From Isotricha intestinalis (taxonomy: Eukaryota > Ciliophora > Litostomatea > Vestibuliferida > Isotrichidae), in the NCBI GenBank assembly GCA_023807065.1, contig JAJJLU010000035.1, positions 1 to 31,478 on the forward strand: DNA of 31,478 bases, in the 5' to 3' direction. Position numbers and translations under genes: made by a program. Shown one piece after another: positions 8,144-18,136 of this stretch; positions within the stretch are counted from its first letter, which is position 1; every line of letters starts with the position of its first letter. The notes beneath the pieces were generated by a model. It ran no database searches, was not told the origin of the DNA, and saw only the letters and a program-made list of their open reading frames with translations.

Positions 8144-9672
8144 ATAATTATTATTTATTTTTAATATTTTTTTTTTATTGATTTTATATTTAAATCAATT
8201 ATTATTATGGAATTTAGATTATACAAATTGAATTTTTTTTGGGAATTATATTTAAAAATATTTAATATATTTAATTTTTAATAAGTTATTAATTTGAGAA
8301 AAAAATAATTTTTGGAATTAAAGTTAATGAATTAAATATTTTTAATTTTTTATTGAAAAAACTATTTATAAGGATTTATTTATTATATTGATTTATAATA
8401 ATTAACACATTTTCAAAAAGTTTTTATATCAATAATCTTTTCACCTAAGAATATTATTACTAGTTCGTATTTATGAAATATTTTTAACTTAAAGCATATA
8501 TCAATCAAAAAAGGGAATTTAAATGAACATCAATTTTTAGTAAAGAAGGATAAAAACTAATATTATTTTTTATGTTCTTTCCTTTATATACTATTATAGG
8601 TTTCAAGGATGTTTTATATTAATATTAATTCTTATATCTCCTCAAAAAACGTAAAAAAATTCACCAAAAACCATAATTTATTTAAATATTGATTTATAGA
8701 TTTAAAGTTTAATTTAATTCTTTATCTTAAGAAACAAAAATAATTTAAAAAAAACTTTATGTGAAGAATAAGGTAAAATTATTTTTGTTTTTCATGTAGA
8801 TTAATGAATTTTTATGTTTTTGATGTAGAATTTTTTGAAGGAGTTTGAACCAACATTTAAAGTAAATATAATCAATATTTCATTTGCAAATATGTTAAAT
8901 TGCTTTTTGAAAGTTGAGATTAAATTGATTATATAACATCTGAATTTCTAACGAGCTACTATTAAATTTTCTAATTTTATAACTTTTTTTGTTTTTTAAC
9001 TTTTTTTCTGTAAGAATTAAAGATATTTCTTTTTTTTCTTACTTCTTCAATCAATAATTAAATTATTATTTTTTTTGTTCTTTTTCTGAATTTAAGATAA
9101 TATGTAAAAATATATTATGTTTTTTCTTTTACCTCATTTTTAATTAAATAATTGAAATTTTTTAATTGAATATAAAATTAAGAAAAAATAGAAGTTTAAC
9201 TTCAAAGTTTATAATAATCTTTTCAAAAATAAAAGAAAATAATAACAGGAAACTTTTTTTATTCTTTAATTTTGAAAATAAAAACTATTTTTTTCAATTA
9301 TTTCATTATCTTTTTTCTTAATCAATAAATCTACCTTCAAAAACCTAAAAAATTTAATAATATATATATTAGTTTTAATTATATACTTTTGATTTCTAAT
9401 TTTTTTGTCTTTTTAGATTTGATATCATTGAATTTGTTTACTCTTTAATGAGAGAATTTAAAGGGGAAACAATATTACGAAAACAGTAATTTATTGATTA
9501 TTTTTCAAAGAATTATGAATAATTTATTTTTTAATTAAATCAAGAGTAAAAACAAAAAAAAAAAATCATTATCAAAGAAAAACGATTTAATATTATTAGA
9601 AATTATATTGTATTATATAATTTAAAAAAATAATTTAAATCATTTGTATTTTAATAATTTAGAAGTAAAGTT
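8144..9672. other. 1.53-kb AT-rich gap, no gene seen
   Basis: Convergent 3' ends flank this stretch (plus gene at 8143, minus gene at 9673). It consists of A/T tracts with stops in all frames. I found no RNA gene; one B-box-like word on the minus strand near 8840 has no tRNA fold around it. Untranslated regions and perhaps a replication origin may lie here, but nothing marks them. Confidence 0.5.
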
Positions 9673-10125
9673 TTATAAATTCATTTTTTCTTTCAATTCA
9701 CTATTTTCTTTTTTTAACTCCATACATTCATTTACAGAATCTAAATATTTATATTGTGAGTTAATTAGTCTATTCTTTAATTGTTTTATTTCTAAATCAT
9801 GATCATCTTTCAGTTTTTTCACTTCTTTATTAAAATTTTCTTTTAATAAATTAATTTCTAAATCATGAGCATCTTTCTGTTTTTTCACTTCTTTATTAAA
9901 ATTTTCTTTTAATAAATTAATTTCTAAATCATGAGCCTCTTTCACTTCTTTATTAAAATTTTCTTTTAATAAATTATTTTCCTCTTCTTTTTCTTTAATT
10001 TTTTTTTTAAAAGCTTCAATATCAATAGTATATTGTTCAATTAATAATTCTAATTTTTCTTTTTCTTCCCTTAATTTCTTATATTTAACTTGGAGTACTT
10101 TTACTCTATCTTCTAATTCTTTCAT
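9673..10125 (-). CDS. Repetitive coiled-coil protein
   Basis: This 150-residue protein is charged and helical along its whole length, with heptad-like Leu/Ile spacing and no Pro or Gly. Three in-frame units begin with LLKENFNKEV at residues 52, 71 and 93, each followed by a HDLEI element; the units are 19, 22 and 22 residues. The pattern is that of a parallel coiled-coil rod and gives no enzymatic clue. The gene could be a structural or cytoskeletal linker, but any specific role would be a guess. It is divergent from the PP2C gene 625 bp away. It ends in TAA. Confidence 0.75.
   Translation of the reverse strand: MKELEDRVKVLQVKYKKLREEKEKLELLIEQYTIDIEAFKKKIKEKEEENNLLKENFNKEVKEAHDLEINLLKENFNKEVKKQKDAHDLEINLLKENFNKEVKKLKDDHDLEIKQLKNRLINSQYKYLDSVNECMELKKENSELKEKMNL
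9784..9972 (-). repeat. Tandem 57/66-bp coding repeats
   Basis: Three near-identical copies of the DNA for LLKENFNKEV...HDLEI (residues 52-114) are arranged head to tail. The last two units are 66 bp and the first lacks 9 bp. High identity at the DNA level suggests recent duplication. Confidence 0.85.
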
Positions 10126-10750
10126 TATTTTTTCTTAAAATTTGTAATTAATAATAAAAAATAAATTAATTTCTAAATTTTTATTTTGAGATAAAATTGT
10201 TAAAATAAAAATTTAATTAAAATATCATTTTTTATGATATTTATCAATAATTATTATTTATTGAATTTTCATCCCTTTTTCTCTTTTAATCTACTCAAAA
10301 ACTTTATTTTTATTTTGGAGAATTATAATTGAGAGAATTAATATAAAACGTTTAAGAATAAATAAATATTTAATTAAATTTTTTTTCATGAAATGAATTA
10401 TCAAAATCTTAATTAATTAAATTTTATCCAAAATAATCTCCACTTTCAAATATTAATATCATTGATTTTTAATTAAATTTACTTCTGCAATTAAATCTTC
10501 ATTATTATTATTTTTTTTGTTTTGTAAATTTAAGATTTTATTAAAAAAATATAATAACTAAATTATGAAAAAAAATAAACATAAATTCTAATTCTTTTAA
10601 AAATATAAAACCCGAAAAAAGACATGTAATATGATAAAATATTTTAAATATTCGTTATAATTTTATTTATTTATAATATTTAACATTAAAGAATAAAATT
10701 AATAATATAAATAATACTTAATAATAAAATCCATAATAAATTATAAAAAA
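10126..10750. promoter_or_regulatory. Divergent intergenic region, coiled-coil / PP2C genes
   Basis: This 625-bp spacer lies between two start codons facing away from each other. It is AT-rich with scattered TAATAAT words, including just before the PP2C start. No recognisable element or ncRNA is visible. Confidence 0.4.
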
Positions 10751-12103
10751 ATGATAGACAAAGTAAGAACAACAGTTAAATCAAAAACATCAAAAGCAAG
10801 GAATAGTGATTCAAAAATTGGAAAATTTTCCAATATATTAAATAGTCCTTTAATGCAAGGGAAAAATTACAATTTAATTAAAGGCTCAAAAAATTCAGAA
10901 TCATTCACCAATCAAATAATATCAAAGAATTCTCCTAGTGTAAAAGACACAAAATTTCGTCGTTTAAGTTCAATTCAAAATACAAATACTTTTATAGAAC
11001 CAATAATAGATGAAAATCTTTCAATGAATATTTTATTAAAAGAATATGAAAAATATCCACCTGGAGAAACTTCAAAAGGAAAAATAGGACAAATAAAATC
11101 ATTTGCTTTTAATTCATATCATGGTTTAGTAAAAGAAGAAAATGAAGATAGAGTGTGTGTAAGTACTTTAATAAAAAAACCTCATAATAAAAAAATGCAA
11201 CAATGGCCAAGAATATCTTTTTTCGGAGTTTTTGATGGACATGGAGGTGAAGCATGTTCTTCTTTTTTAAAACATAATTTTGTTAATTTTATTATAGAAG
11301 ATAAAAGTTTTCCATTAGATATAAGAGAAGCTATTTTAAATGCAGTAGAAAAAGCAGAAAAAGAATTTAATAGAAAATATGTAGATATGTTAAATAATAA
11401 TATAGATTTTAGTGGTTCATGTGTATGTATAGTATTAATAGTTGAAAATAAAATATATGTTGTAAATATAGGTGATTCAAGAGCAATTATGTCTCTTAAT
11501 ACAGGAACTAAAATTCAACCTTTAACAATAGATCATAAACCAAATAATCCAAGAGAATTTGACAGAGTAATAAAAGTAGGAGGAAAAGTTTATGTTGAAC
11601 CAGAAGAAGATATAGATAGAGATATTGAAAAATTAAAAGTAATTGAAAAAGAAAGTGATTTTGATGATTACCTTTCAGATGGAATTATCTTCAGAATTTA
11701 TCCTTGTCATTTAGCAGTTGCAAGAACAATTGGAGATATTAAAGCTAAAGATAAATCTTATGGTGGTTTAAATGGAGAAATTATATCTACTCCTGATATT
11801 TATACTTATGAAATTAATTCTAATATGGATTTTATTGTTATTGGTTGTGATGGAATTTATGATAATTTAAGTAATGAAGATATTGTTGATTGTGCTTGGT
11901 TTGCTATTGATAATTGTGCTTCTGAAAGGAAATATGATATTAATTTAATTTCTCTTGATATGTGCAATATGATTATTAAAAATGCTATGGATAAATTAAG
12001 TTCTGATAATTTAAGTGTTATTATTATAGGTTTGGATGGGTTAGAAAAGTATATTAATCATCAAAAAAATAAAGAGATCAAAAATGAAATTAGGAAAAAA
12101 TAA
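10751..12103 (+). CDS. PP2C-type (PPM) Ser/Thr protein phosphatase
   Basis: This 450-residue protein has a complete metal-dependent phosphatase domain from about 115 to 430. Visible motifs in order are: SYHGLVKEENEDR (122-134), FDGHGGEACS (161-170), SGSC (221-224), VNIGDSRAI (238-246), LTIDHKP (258-264), LAVARTIGD (321-329), IGCDGIYDNL (364-373) and SSDNLSVII (417-425). The metal-binding aspartates D162, D329, D367 and D419 are present, so it should be active with Mn/Mg. An acidic insertion (about 283-310, PEEDIDRDIEK and on) sits where PPMs carry the flap subdomain. The first ~100 residues are basic, Ser-rich and probably disordered, possibly for targeting. There is no TM segment. Substrate is unknown. 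Confidence 0.95.
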   Translation: MIDKVRTTVKSKTSKARNSDSKIGKFSNILNSPLMQGKNYNLIKGSKNSESFTNQIISKNSPSVKDTKFRRLSSIQNTNTFIEPIIDENLSMNILLKEYEKYPPGETSKGKIGQIKSFAFNSYHGLVKEENEDRVCVSTLIKKPHNKKMQQWPRISFFGVFDGHGGEACSSFLKHNFVNFIIEDKSFPLDIREAILNAVEKAEKEFNRKYVDMLNNNIDFSGSCVCIVLIVENKIYVVNIGDSRAIMSLNTGTKIQPLTIDHKPNNPREFDRVIKVGGKVYVEPEEDIDRDIEKLKVIEKESDFDDYLSDGIIFRIYPCHLAVARTIGDIKAKDKSYGGLNGEIISTPDIYTYEINSNMDFIVIGCDGIYDNLSNEDIVDCAWFAIDNCASERKYDINLISLDMCNMIIKNAMDKLSSDNLSVIIIGLDGLEKYINHQKNKEIKNEIRKK

Positions 12104-12944
12104 GAAATTTTTTTATAAAATTTATGATTTTTTATAATGTATAAGTGAAAGATAATTTGGTGTTTATAATATAAAAAAATTTTTTATTTTTAATGATAAA
12201 TTAATTTTTCTTTTTCTTTATTCTTTTGTTCTTTTTAATCATCTTCATTTGCTGAAATTAAACATTTTAAAATACAATTATTAAAAATTAAAACTATGAA
12301 TCTTCTAAAGATTTTAAATTAAAGAATATATCATTTCTACTTTAAATTTCAAAATAATAATTTATATTCAATCTCATCAATAAACCTTTATATCATATTT
12401 TTGACTCTTTATCAAATTTTCTTTTTATACTGTTAGCTCTTCATTTCTATTCTTTTCAAATTTTGAATAGATATTAGTATTAATTTGCTGTGTTCTCTTT
12501 TTTCATTAAAAACTGTTATTTTTGTTTTTAAGTAAAATAATTTTAAACATTTTAAATTATATTAATATATTTATTCATCTATTCTTTAAAAAAACTTAAA
12601 GAAATGATTTCTTCTTGAGTATTTTTAAAGTATAAAATTCCATCATTATTTTCATATTTTGAATATTATTTTTCAGGAAAAAATTAAACTTTTCATATCT
12701 TCTTCATTAAATGAACTTCATTTGAATTACTTTGAAATCTTAATATTTGGTTTATGATTCTACATATTTTCTTATTTTTTTTTGGATTTTTCAAAATGAA
12801 TTTTTCATTTAAATTTAAGATATATGTGATAATATACTTTAATATAATATTGATATTATTAAAATTTTTCTCATATAAATTATTTATGTTTTTTCAAGTT
12901 AAATAATTTATTTAGTTAAAAATAAAAAAGTAATATTTAAATAT
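12104..12944. other. 841-bp AT-rich convergent gap
   Basis: The PP2C gene and the minus-strand small gene end into this spacer. No gene or RNA is apparent, only T- and A-tracts and short words. It is presumed to hold 3' UTRs. Confidence 0.5.
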
Positions 12945-13235
12945 TTATTTATCTTCAATAAATTTTTTTATATTTTCATATTTACTCAATACAGTATTTA
13001 AAGTTAATTTATCTGTTTCTTTTTTTAAATGTTCATCAAGTACAGAAATTTTAAAAGCATTTAACATTTTTAATAAATTTTCTTTCCCAAGACTTTCTAT
13101 TAAATTTTCAAAAACAGGCCAATTTTCTTTAATAGGTTCTTCTAAAGAAAGTTTTTCATATTTTAAATCAAAAAATATATCAGTTAAATTTGCATAATAA
13201 TCCATTCTTTCTTTTTCTTTTTTAGGGTCATCCAT
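12945..13235 (-). CDS. Small unknown protein, paralogue A of head-to-head pair
   Basis: This 96-residue soluble protein is all helical by composition and of unknown family. It aligns along its full length with the protein encoded at 13315-13602: both open with M(D/N)DPxKEKxRMxxY, share an SLGxxNLxKM segment near the middle and end in a charged helix with KFI/KFV. No Cys pairs, TM segment or signal is present. The two genes are transcribed away from each other from a 79-bp spacer, as expected from an inverted duplication. A small adaptor or helical-bundle subunit is plausible, but no function is assigned. The initiator ATG at 13233-13235 matches the paralogue's start exactly, which supports both. 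Confidence 0.8.
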   Translation of the reverse strand: MDDPKKEKERMDYYANLTDIFFDLKYEKLSLEEPIKENWPVFENLIESLGKENLLKMLNAFKISVLDEHLKKETDKLTLNTVLSKYENIKKFIEDK

Positions 13236-13314
13236 TCTTAAAAGTTAATTTTATTCTAATTAAAAAATTAATATATTATAATAACATAATAAAGAAAGAA
13301 TAAATCATAAAAAA
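13236..13314. promoter_or_regulatory. 79-bp bidirectional promoter between paralogues
   Basis: Both start codons of the paralogue pair face outward from this spacer. It is almost all A/T, with AATATATTATAATAACA near its centre. Both promoters and both 5' UTRs must fit here, so co-regulation is likely. Confidence 0.6.
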
Positions 13315-13602
13315 ATGAATGACCCTTTTAAAGAAAAAGATAGAATGGCTTTTTATAGTGCATTAAACGATGCATTTTTAGATATGTCAAATAAAAAACT
13401 TTCTTCAACTCAAATTGATAGAGATACTTTAATTAATCTTGATAAAGCAAAAAGAAGTCTTGGATGTGATAATTTAACGAAGATGTATAATATGTATGTT
13501 CAAACAATGATAGATAAATGTTTACAAGAAGAAACAGATGAAAAGATTAAAAAAATAACAAATCAAAAAATGGAACAAGTAAATAAATTTGTTAGTGCTT
13601 AA
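13315..13602 (+). CDS. Small unknown protein, paralogue B of head-to-head pair
   Basis: This 95-residue helical protein is the partner of the minus-strand gene at 12945-13235. In the first 24 residues about 13 are identical between them, and the mid-protein block SLGCDNLTKM matches SLGKENLLKM. Divergence elsewhere is substantial, so the duplication is old and both copies look intact. It differs in having two Cys (in SLGCDNL and DKCLQEE) absent from paralogue A. There is no TM segment or known motif. The start context is AAAAAATG and the stop is TAA. The function is unknown; the pair may form a heterodimer, which is inference. Confidence 0.8.
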   Translation: MNDPFKEKDRMAFYSALNDAFLDMSNKKLSSTQIDRDTLINLDKAKRSLGCDNLTKMYNMYVQTMIDKCLQEETDEKIKKITNQKMEQVNKFVSA

Positions 13603-13725
13603 ATAAATAAGAAAAAAAATATTAAAAGTTATCATTTCTAAATAAATAACTTATTAGTTACAATAAAAAAATTATAAAAAATCAAACAATTTTTTTTATT
13701 TTTAATTAAATTAATATTTAAATGC

Positions 13726-14499
13726 TTAAGAAATATCTGAATTTTTTAAACTTTCAACTGTAACAAAACCGCTTTCAGTTCTTAGTTTAATTCCATTATA
13801 CATACAAATACAATTATCATCAGTTTTAAAATTTTCAATTGCTTTTTTATAATAACCTCCAGTAATTTGTTGAACAATAGATTTATCTAATTCAGTTCCA
13901 TCTAAATATACTTTATCTCCTGGATTTGAATTTTCATTTGGTCTAATTAATTCAAAAACTTCTTTATCATTTTCTTTTTGAGAAGCACACATTATCATTC
14001 CATTTGATTCAAAGTTTTTTCCAAATCTTTTAGGTTTTAAATTTGAAAAAACAATAACTTTTGAATTTTCTATTTTTTCCATTGGAATATAATGTCTTAA
14101 ACCTGTTCCAATTTTTCTTATTTTACCTTCATTTAAATCTATATCTAATTCATATATATCATTAAATCCTTCCATTATTTTTATTGAAGTTATTTTTCCT
14201 ACTCTTAAATCACATAATTTAAAAATTTCATTTTTATCTAATCCTTTTTTACTTTGTTTTGTTTCTTTAATTATTTTTTCTTTTTTTGGTTTTTTCTCTT
14301 TTTTTTTTTCTTCTTCTTTTTCTATATAATTTAATACTCCTCCAATAATGGGAATTTGTTCTTTCTTTTCTTCTTCTTTTTTATTTTCTTTTGAAGTTGA
14401 TTTTGTTCCTAATAAATTATCTAAATCTAATAGCATTGAATTTAATTTGTCAACAGATTCCTTGAATATTTTTTCTACTTTGATTTGTGGTTTACTCAT
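13726..14499 (-). CDS. EMAPII/Arc1p-like tRNA-binding protein
   Basis: This 257-residue protein has a C-terminal tRNA-binding OB-fold of the EMAPII/TRBP111 class from about 93 to 200. Diagnostic pieces are LCDLRVGKI (95-103), the beta-barrel segment ending IGTGLRHYIP (130-139), VIVFSNLKPKRFG (148-160), SNGMIMCAS (165-173) and NPGDKVYLDG (192-201). The region after 200 matches the extra C-terminal part of AIMP1/EMAPII and TyrRS-type domains. Residues 40-85 are a Lys/Glu linker that could also touch RNA, and 1-30 form a helix that may bind a synthetase, as in Arc1p and AIMP1. It is free-standing, not fused to MetRS or TyrRS. The likely role is delivering tRNA to synthetases in the cytosol. Confidence 0.92.
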   Translation of the reverse strand: MSKPQIKVEKIFKESVDKLNSMLLDLDNLLGTKSTSKENKKEEEKKEQIPIIGGVLNYIEKEEEKKKEKKPKKEKIIKETKQSKKGLDKNEIFKLCDLRVGKITSIKIMEGFNDIYELDIDLNEGKIRKIGTGLRHYIPMEKIENSKVIVFSNLKPKRFGKNFESNGMIMCASQKENDKEVFELIRPNENSNPGDKVYLDGTELDKSIVQQITGGYYKKAIENFKTDDNCICMYNGIKLRTESGFVTVESLKNSDIS

Positions 14500-16414
14500 T
14501 ATAAAATATTATATTTTATTCATTTTATTTAGATATAATTTAAATATTTAAATATAAATTGAAAAAAATTAATATTTTCTAAATCTTATTTATTAAATTA
14601 TAATGAATAACAAAATAATAATATTTTTATGCCTTATTGTTATATTGAAATCTTTATATAATGATAAAAAATAATCAAATTGAATAAAATTCTCGTTTTT
14701 ATATTTATCCTATATATATTTTAAGAATAATAATTCTTCTAAGAAGAAAGAATCAAAAAAATAATTGATTAATATTATTAAAGAGATTTATTTTAGAAAT
14801 AAAATGTAATTTAATTCTAAAATTATGAATTATTTGCGATATTTGAATAAAAGTTTGATTTATATACGAAGATGGAAATATTGTATAAAAAAAAACAATT
14901 TAGTTTTTCCAAATAATTAATGATGATTTTTTTTGTTTTAATAATATTCTTCTGAAATAAATAAGATACTATCAATTTAAATAATTATATAATATTTTTC
15001 AACAATAAATTTAATCACACTTAAATAATTTTATTAATTCATTATTATAATATTTTAAACTTATTTACTGATTGAACACGGATTAGTTAATTTATATATG
15101 CTGTCTGTTTATTATGCTTATTGACTTTGGATATTATATTTTTAAATATGGATATTTTTCTGGAAATCCATGAATTTATTTTTCATAATATTATAAATAA
15201 ATATTTAACACATATATTCTGTTTTTATTTTAGAAACAAAAGAAAAATAAAATTATCTTTTTCCTATTTCTGAGAGAAATATTTTTAATAATTTGATGTA
15301 TTTAAAAAAGAAAATGCTAGAAAATACATAAATATAAAATTTTCTTTAATGAATAAATTAAAAAAATTAAAAATTTATTGTTGATTAAGAAGAAAAAAAT
15401 TTATAAATATTAATTTATCATATTAAATAATAAATTGAAATATTATTGATCAAATTTAAAAAAAATAAAAATCCCTATATCTTATTATGAAATTTAATTA
15501 TTCATAAAAAAAAAATTTATTTTTTATTAATTTTTTATGTTAATTTTCTCTTTGGAATAGATAAATTGAAAAATTATCAATAGAATTGTTATATTTAAAT
15601 GAGATATTTTTAATTTATTTGATATTCTTAGAATAATCTTTTAAATATAATAATATCTTAAAGTTAGTCCTCAAATTTTAAATGAATGTTTTATATGAAA
15701 TAAATCTCTTTAAGTTTATTATTTTTCCATCACACGTTTTTTTGGATATTTTTAAAGTTTTTTTGTGGAAAATAATAACTATAATTTTAAGAAATAAAAC
15801 AAATGTCCTGAATCTAATAATTTAAAATTATAAGCAATTATTTTTTATACATTTTAAATGAAAATATATTTTTATATATTTTTGTTTTTTTTTCTCAAAG
15901 ATAATCTGAAAAAAGGATACTTTTAGCAAATATCAAATGAAATAATAAAATGGAATTATACTCCTTTATTTATTTTTTATTCAAAAAAAACATTTTAAAA
16001 TGTTAAATTTATCTTAATATCTCTAATTAAATTGTTTAGGTTCATAATAAATTAAAAAAAATCACCATTTTTAATCTAAGTGAAAATAGGAAGAAATAGG
16101 AAATAATAAAATAATGCTGGAAATATTTCAAAAGTTATATTGATGAATACCTGATATGAAAATATACCAGTCAAGTGTAATGTTAAACATTATTAAATTA
16201 ATTATTTTTTACTATACTATCAAAATAGAATAAAATATTCTGATTCATCTTAACTATGAGAATCTAATCTTTATCAAATATTAGTTGAAAAAATGGAAAA
16301 GATTAAATTGAGATTTATAATTGCAATTAAATTTTATAATTAATACTATTATAAACTTTCATATTATTTCATATTTTTTTAAGACAAAAATCTTTCAAAA
16401 TTTAATAATTTCAA
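14500..16414. other. 1.9-kb AT-rich gap, largest on the chromosome
   Basis: This stretch lies upstream of the tRNA-binding gene start and downstream of the membrane-protein gene stop. Stops occur in all frames and no RNA gene fold is recognised. A slightly less AT-rich patch at about 15060-15180 includes ATGGAT...ATCCAT, which could pair as a 6-bp stem. Promoter elements for the tRNA-binding gene should lie just beyond 14500. Confidence 0.5.
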
Positions 16415-18037
16415 TTAATTATTTTCTTTAAAAGAAGAAAGAACTAATTGGTTATTTTCATCTTTATAGCAAAAAATAGGGTCATTCTGAGTTTTTAGGA
16501 ATAAATCTCCTTTTTTTTCTTTAAATAATCTAGATATTCTTTCAATAGAAGGTAAAATTTCCTCTAAACTTAAATAAGAATATAGAATATCTGTATAAGT
16601 ACATAATAATTGATATTGTTTAAATTTTTTTAAACAAATATATGGCAATAGATAATCAAAATAAGATGATATTTTTAATCTTTGATTAAGGATTTTTTTC
16701 TCTAAATATTTTTCTAATTTTGAATTTCTAAATTTTAAAGCATTATTATTATTAGTAATTGTTTTATGATAATTTATTACATTTTTAGAATTTAAATCAC
16801 TTATTTGAATATCATTTAAACTAAATCTTTGAATTTTTGAATAAATTAAATTTGTTGAATACAAGTCAGAACTTTTATTTTTCTTAATAAATTTAGAGAT
16901 ATTATAACCAACATTTAGATAATTCTTAGTACAAGCATTAACACATTCAAGACAAACTAAAGAGTCAGCAATATCAACAACTAAATTTTTTTTAGAAATA
17001 TATATTGTAATAAAATTACAAACTATATAAATAAAATCAATAAATCCTCCTATTTGACTAAAAATATCTTGAATTTTTAAATATTTTCGATTAAAAATTA
17101 CAGGATAATCTGCACATGAAAAAGAAATTTGAAACGTCATTGAATAAAAATTATTATCATAATACATTTCACTATCTGAATTATTTCTTCCTACAAAATC
17201 TAAATGAATATGATCAAACATAAATGAATAATATTTTTTATACTTATTTAGAAATAATCCATTATCACTCATATAAATCATTGAAGAAAAATAATAAATA
17301 TATTTTTTAAAAGACAAAGGTGTCATTTCGAAATTTTCACTTCTAAATGTTTTCACAAGTGGTTCTTTGTAATTATAATGATCAATAACATCACTTAAAT
17401 AAATCACTGATAAATAGGAATTAGTTAAAACATTATTTATTTCATTTAAACGATTTTGTAAACATTCAACAGAAATACAATGACCAAAATAAATATTTAA
17501 ACTACTAAAACCATTAATTGAATCTCCGTATCTTCCTCTTAATTCTATATTTTGATTTGGTTTAATACATAAATATTTTTCTAAATTATATTGCTTCATA
17601 TCTGGATATAATTTAATATATTCTGAATTTAAACATGATTCTATTTCAATTCTTGTGAAATTTATATTTGAAAATGAATTATTTACTGGATTTAATGTTT
17701 TAATCCAAACACTTAAACTAAATATTTCTTGATTAATTGATAATAATTTTGAATTAGTATCTAATAATCCAAACATTATTGGAATATTACTTAAATTTAT
17801 TGAATGAAATTTTTTTCTGTCATTACATGTTAAAACAGAAAATGAAGAATGATTTATTAACTCACATAGAAAATAAATTGAAAACCCTGTTAAAAATAAA
17901 ATTGAAAAAATACTTAATAAAACACCAATTATTGATGTATATGTACTTTCATTTTTATATTTTATTGAAAAAGGCACTCCATAAATATTAATACTTTTAA
18001 AAAACTTTTTAAATTTTGATTCAATGTATTTTACCAT
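16415..18037 (-). CDS. Ciliate two-TM membrane protein
   Basis: This 540-residue protein has two strong transmembrane helices: residues 35-58 (SIIGVLLSIFSILFL and on) and about 327-349 (IGGFIDFIYIVCNF and on). Between them is a Cys-containing, Asn-rich region of about 270 residues, likely extracytoplasmic, with N-glycosylation sequons. The N terminus (KFKKFFKSINIYGVPFSIKYK) and the IGG motif before TM2 match what I recall of a large ciliate family of 'transmembrane protein' genes with unknown function. The C-terminal ~190 residues are basic and presumably cytosolic. P2X channels share the two-TM layout, but I see none of their hallmark Cys or Lys motifs. It is divergent from the gene at 18137 across 99 bp. 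Confidence 0.85.
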   Translation of the reverse strand: MVKYIESKFKKFFKSINIYGVPFSIKYKNESTYTSIIGVLLSIFSILFLTGFSIYFLCELINHSSFSVLTCNDRKKFHSINLSNIPIMFGLLDTNSKLLSINQEIFSLSVWIKTLNPVNNSFSNINFTRIEIESCLNSEYIKLYPDMKQYNLEKYLCIKPNQNIELRGRYGDSINGFSSLNIYFGHCISVECLQNRLNEINNVLTNSYLSVIYLSDVIDHYNYKEPLVKTFRSENFEMTPLSFKKYIYYFSSMIYMSDNGLFLNKYKKYYSFMFDHIHLDFVGRNNSDSEMYYDNNFYSMTFQISFSCADYPVIFNRKYLKIQDIFSQIGGFIDFIYIVCNFITIYISKKNLVVDIADSLVCLECVNACTKNYLNVGYNISKFIKKNKSSDLYSTNLIYSKIQRFSLNDIQISDLNSKNVINYHKTITNNNNALKFRNSKLEKYLEKKILNQRLKISSYFDYLLPYICLKKFKQYQLLCTYTDILYSYLSLEEILPSIERISRLFKEKKGDLFLKTQNDPIFCYKDENNQLVLSSFKENN

Positions 18038-18136
18038 TTAAATTTATTATTTTTTTTATCACAATGAAATAAAAAACTCTTATTATTTATTTGAACTTTA
18101 TTATAGAATAAATGATAAATAATAATTTAACAATAA
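18038..18136. promoter_or_regulatory. 99-bp divergent promoter region
   Basis: The two-TM protein gene and the unknown basic protein gene start on either side of this spacer. It has T-tracts on the left and AATAATTTAACAATAA on the right. No named site is visible. Confidence 0.5.

Noticed and set aside
8838..8852. B-box-like word of a tRNA on the minus strand (GGTTCAAACTCC)
   Set aside because: The flanking bases do not form T, anticodon or acceptor stems.
16415..18037. P2X-type ion channel
   Set aside because: Only the two-TM layout fits; the conserved Cys and Lys patterns of P2X are not visible.
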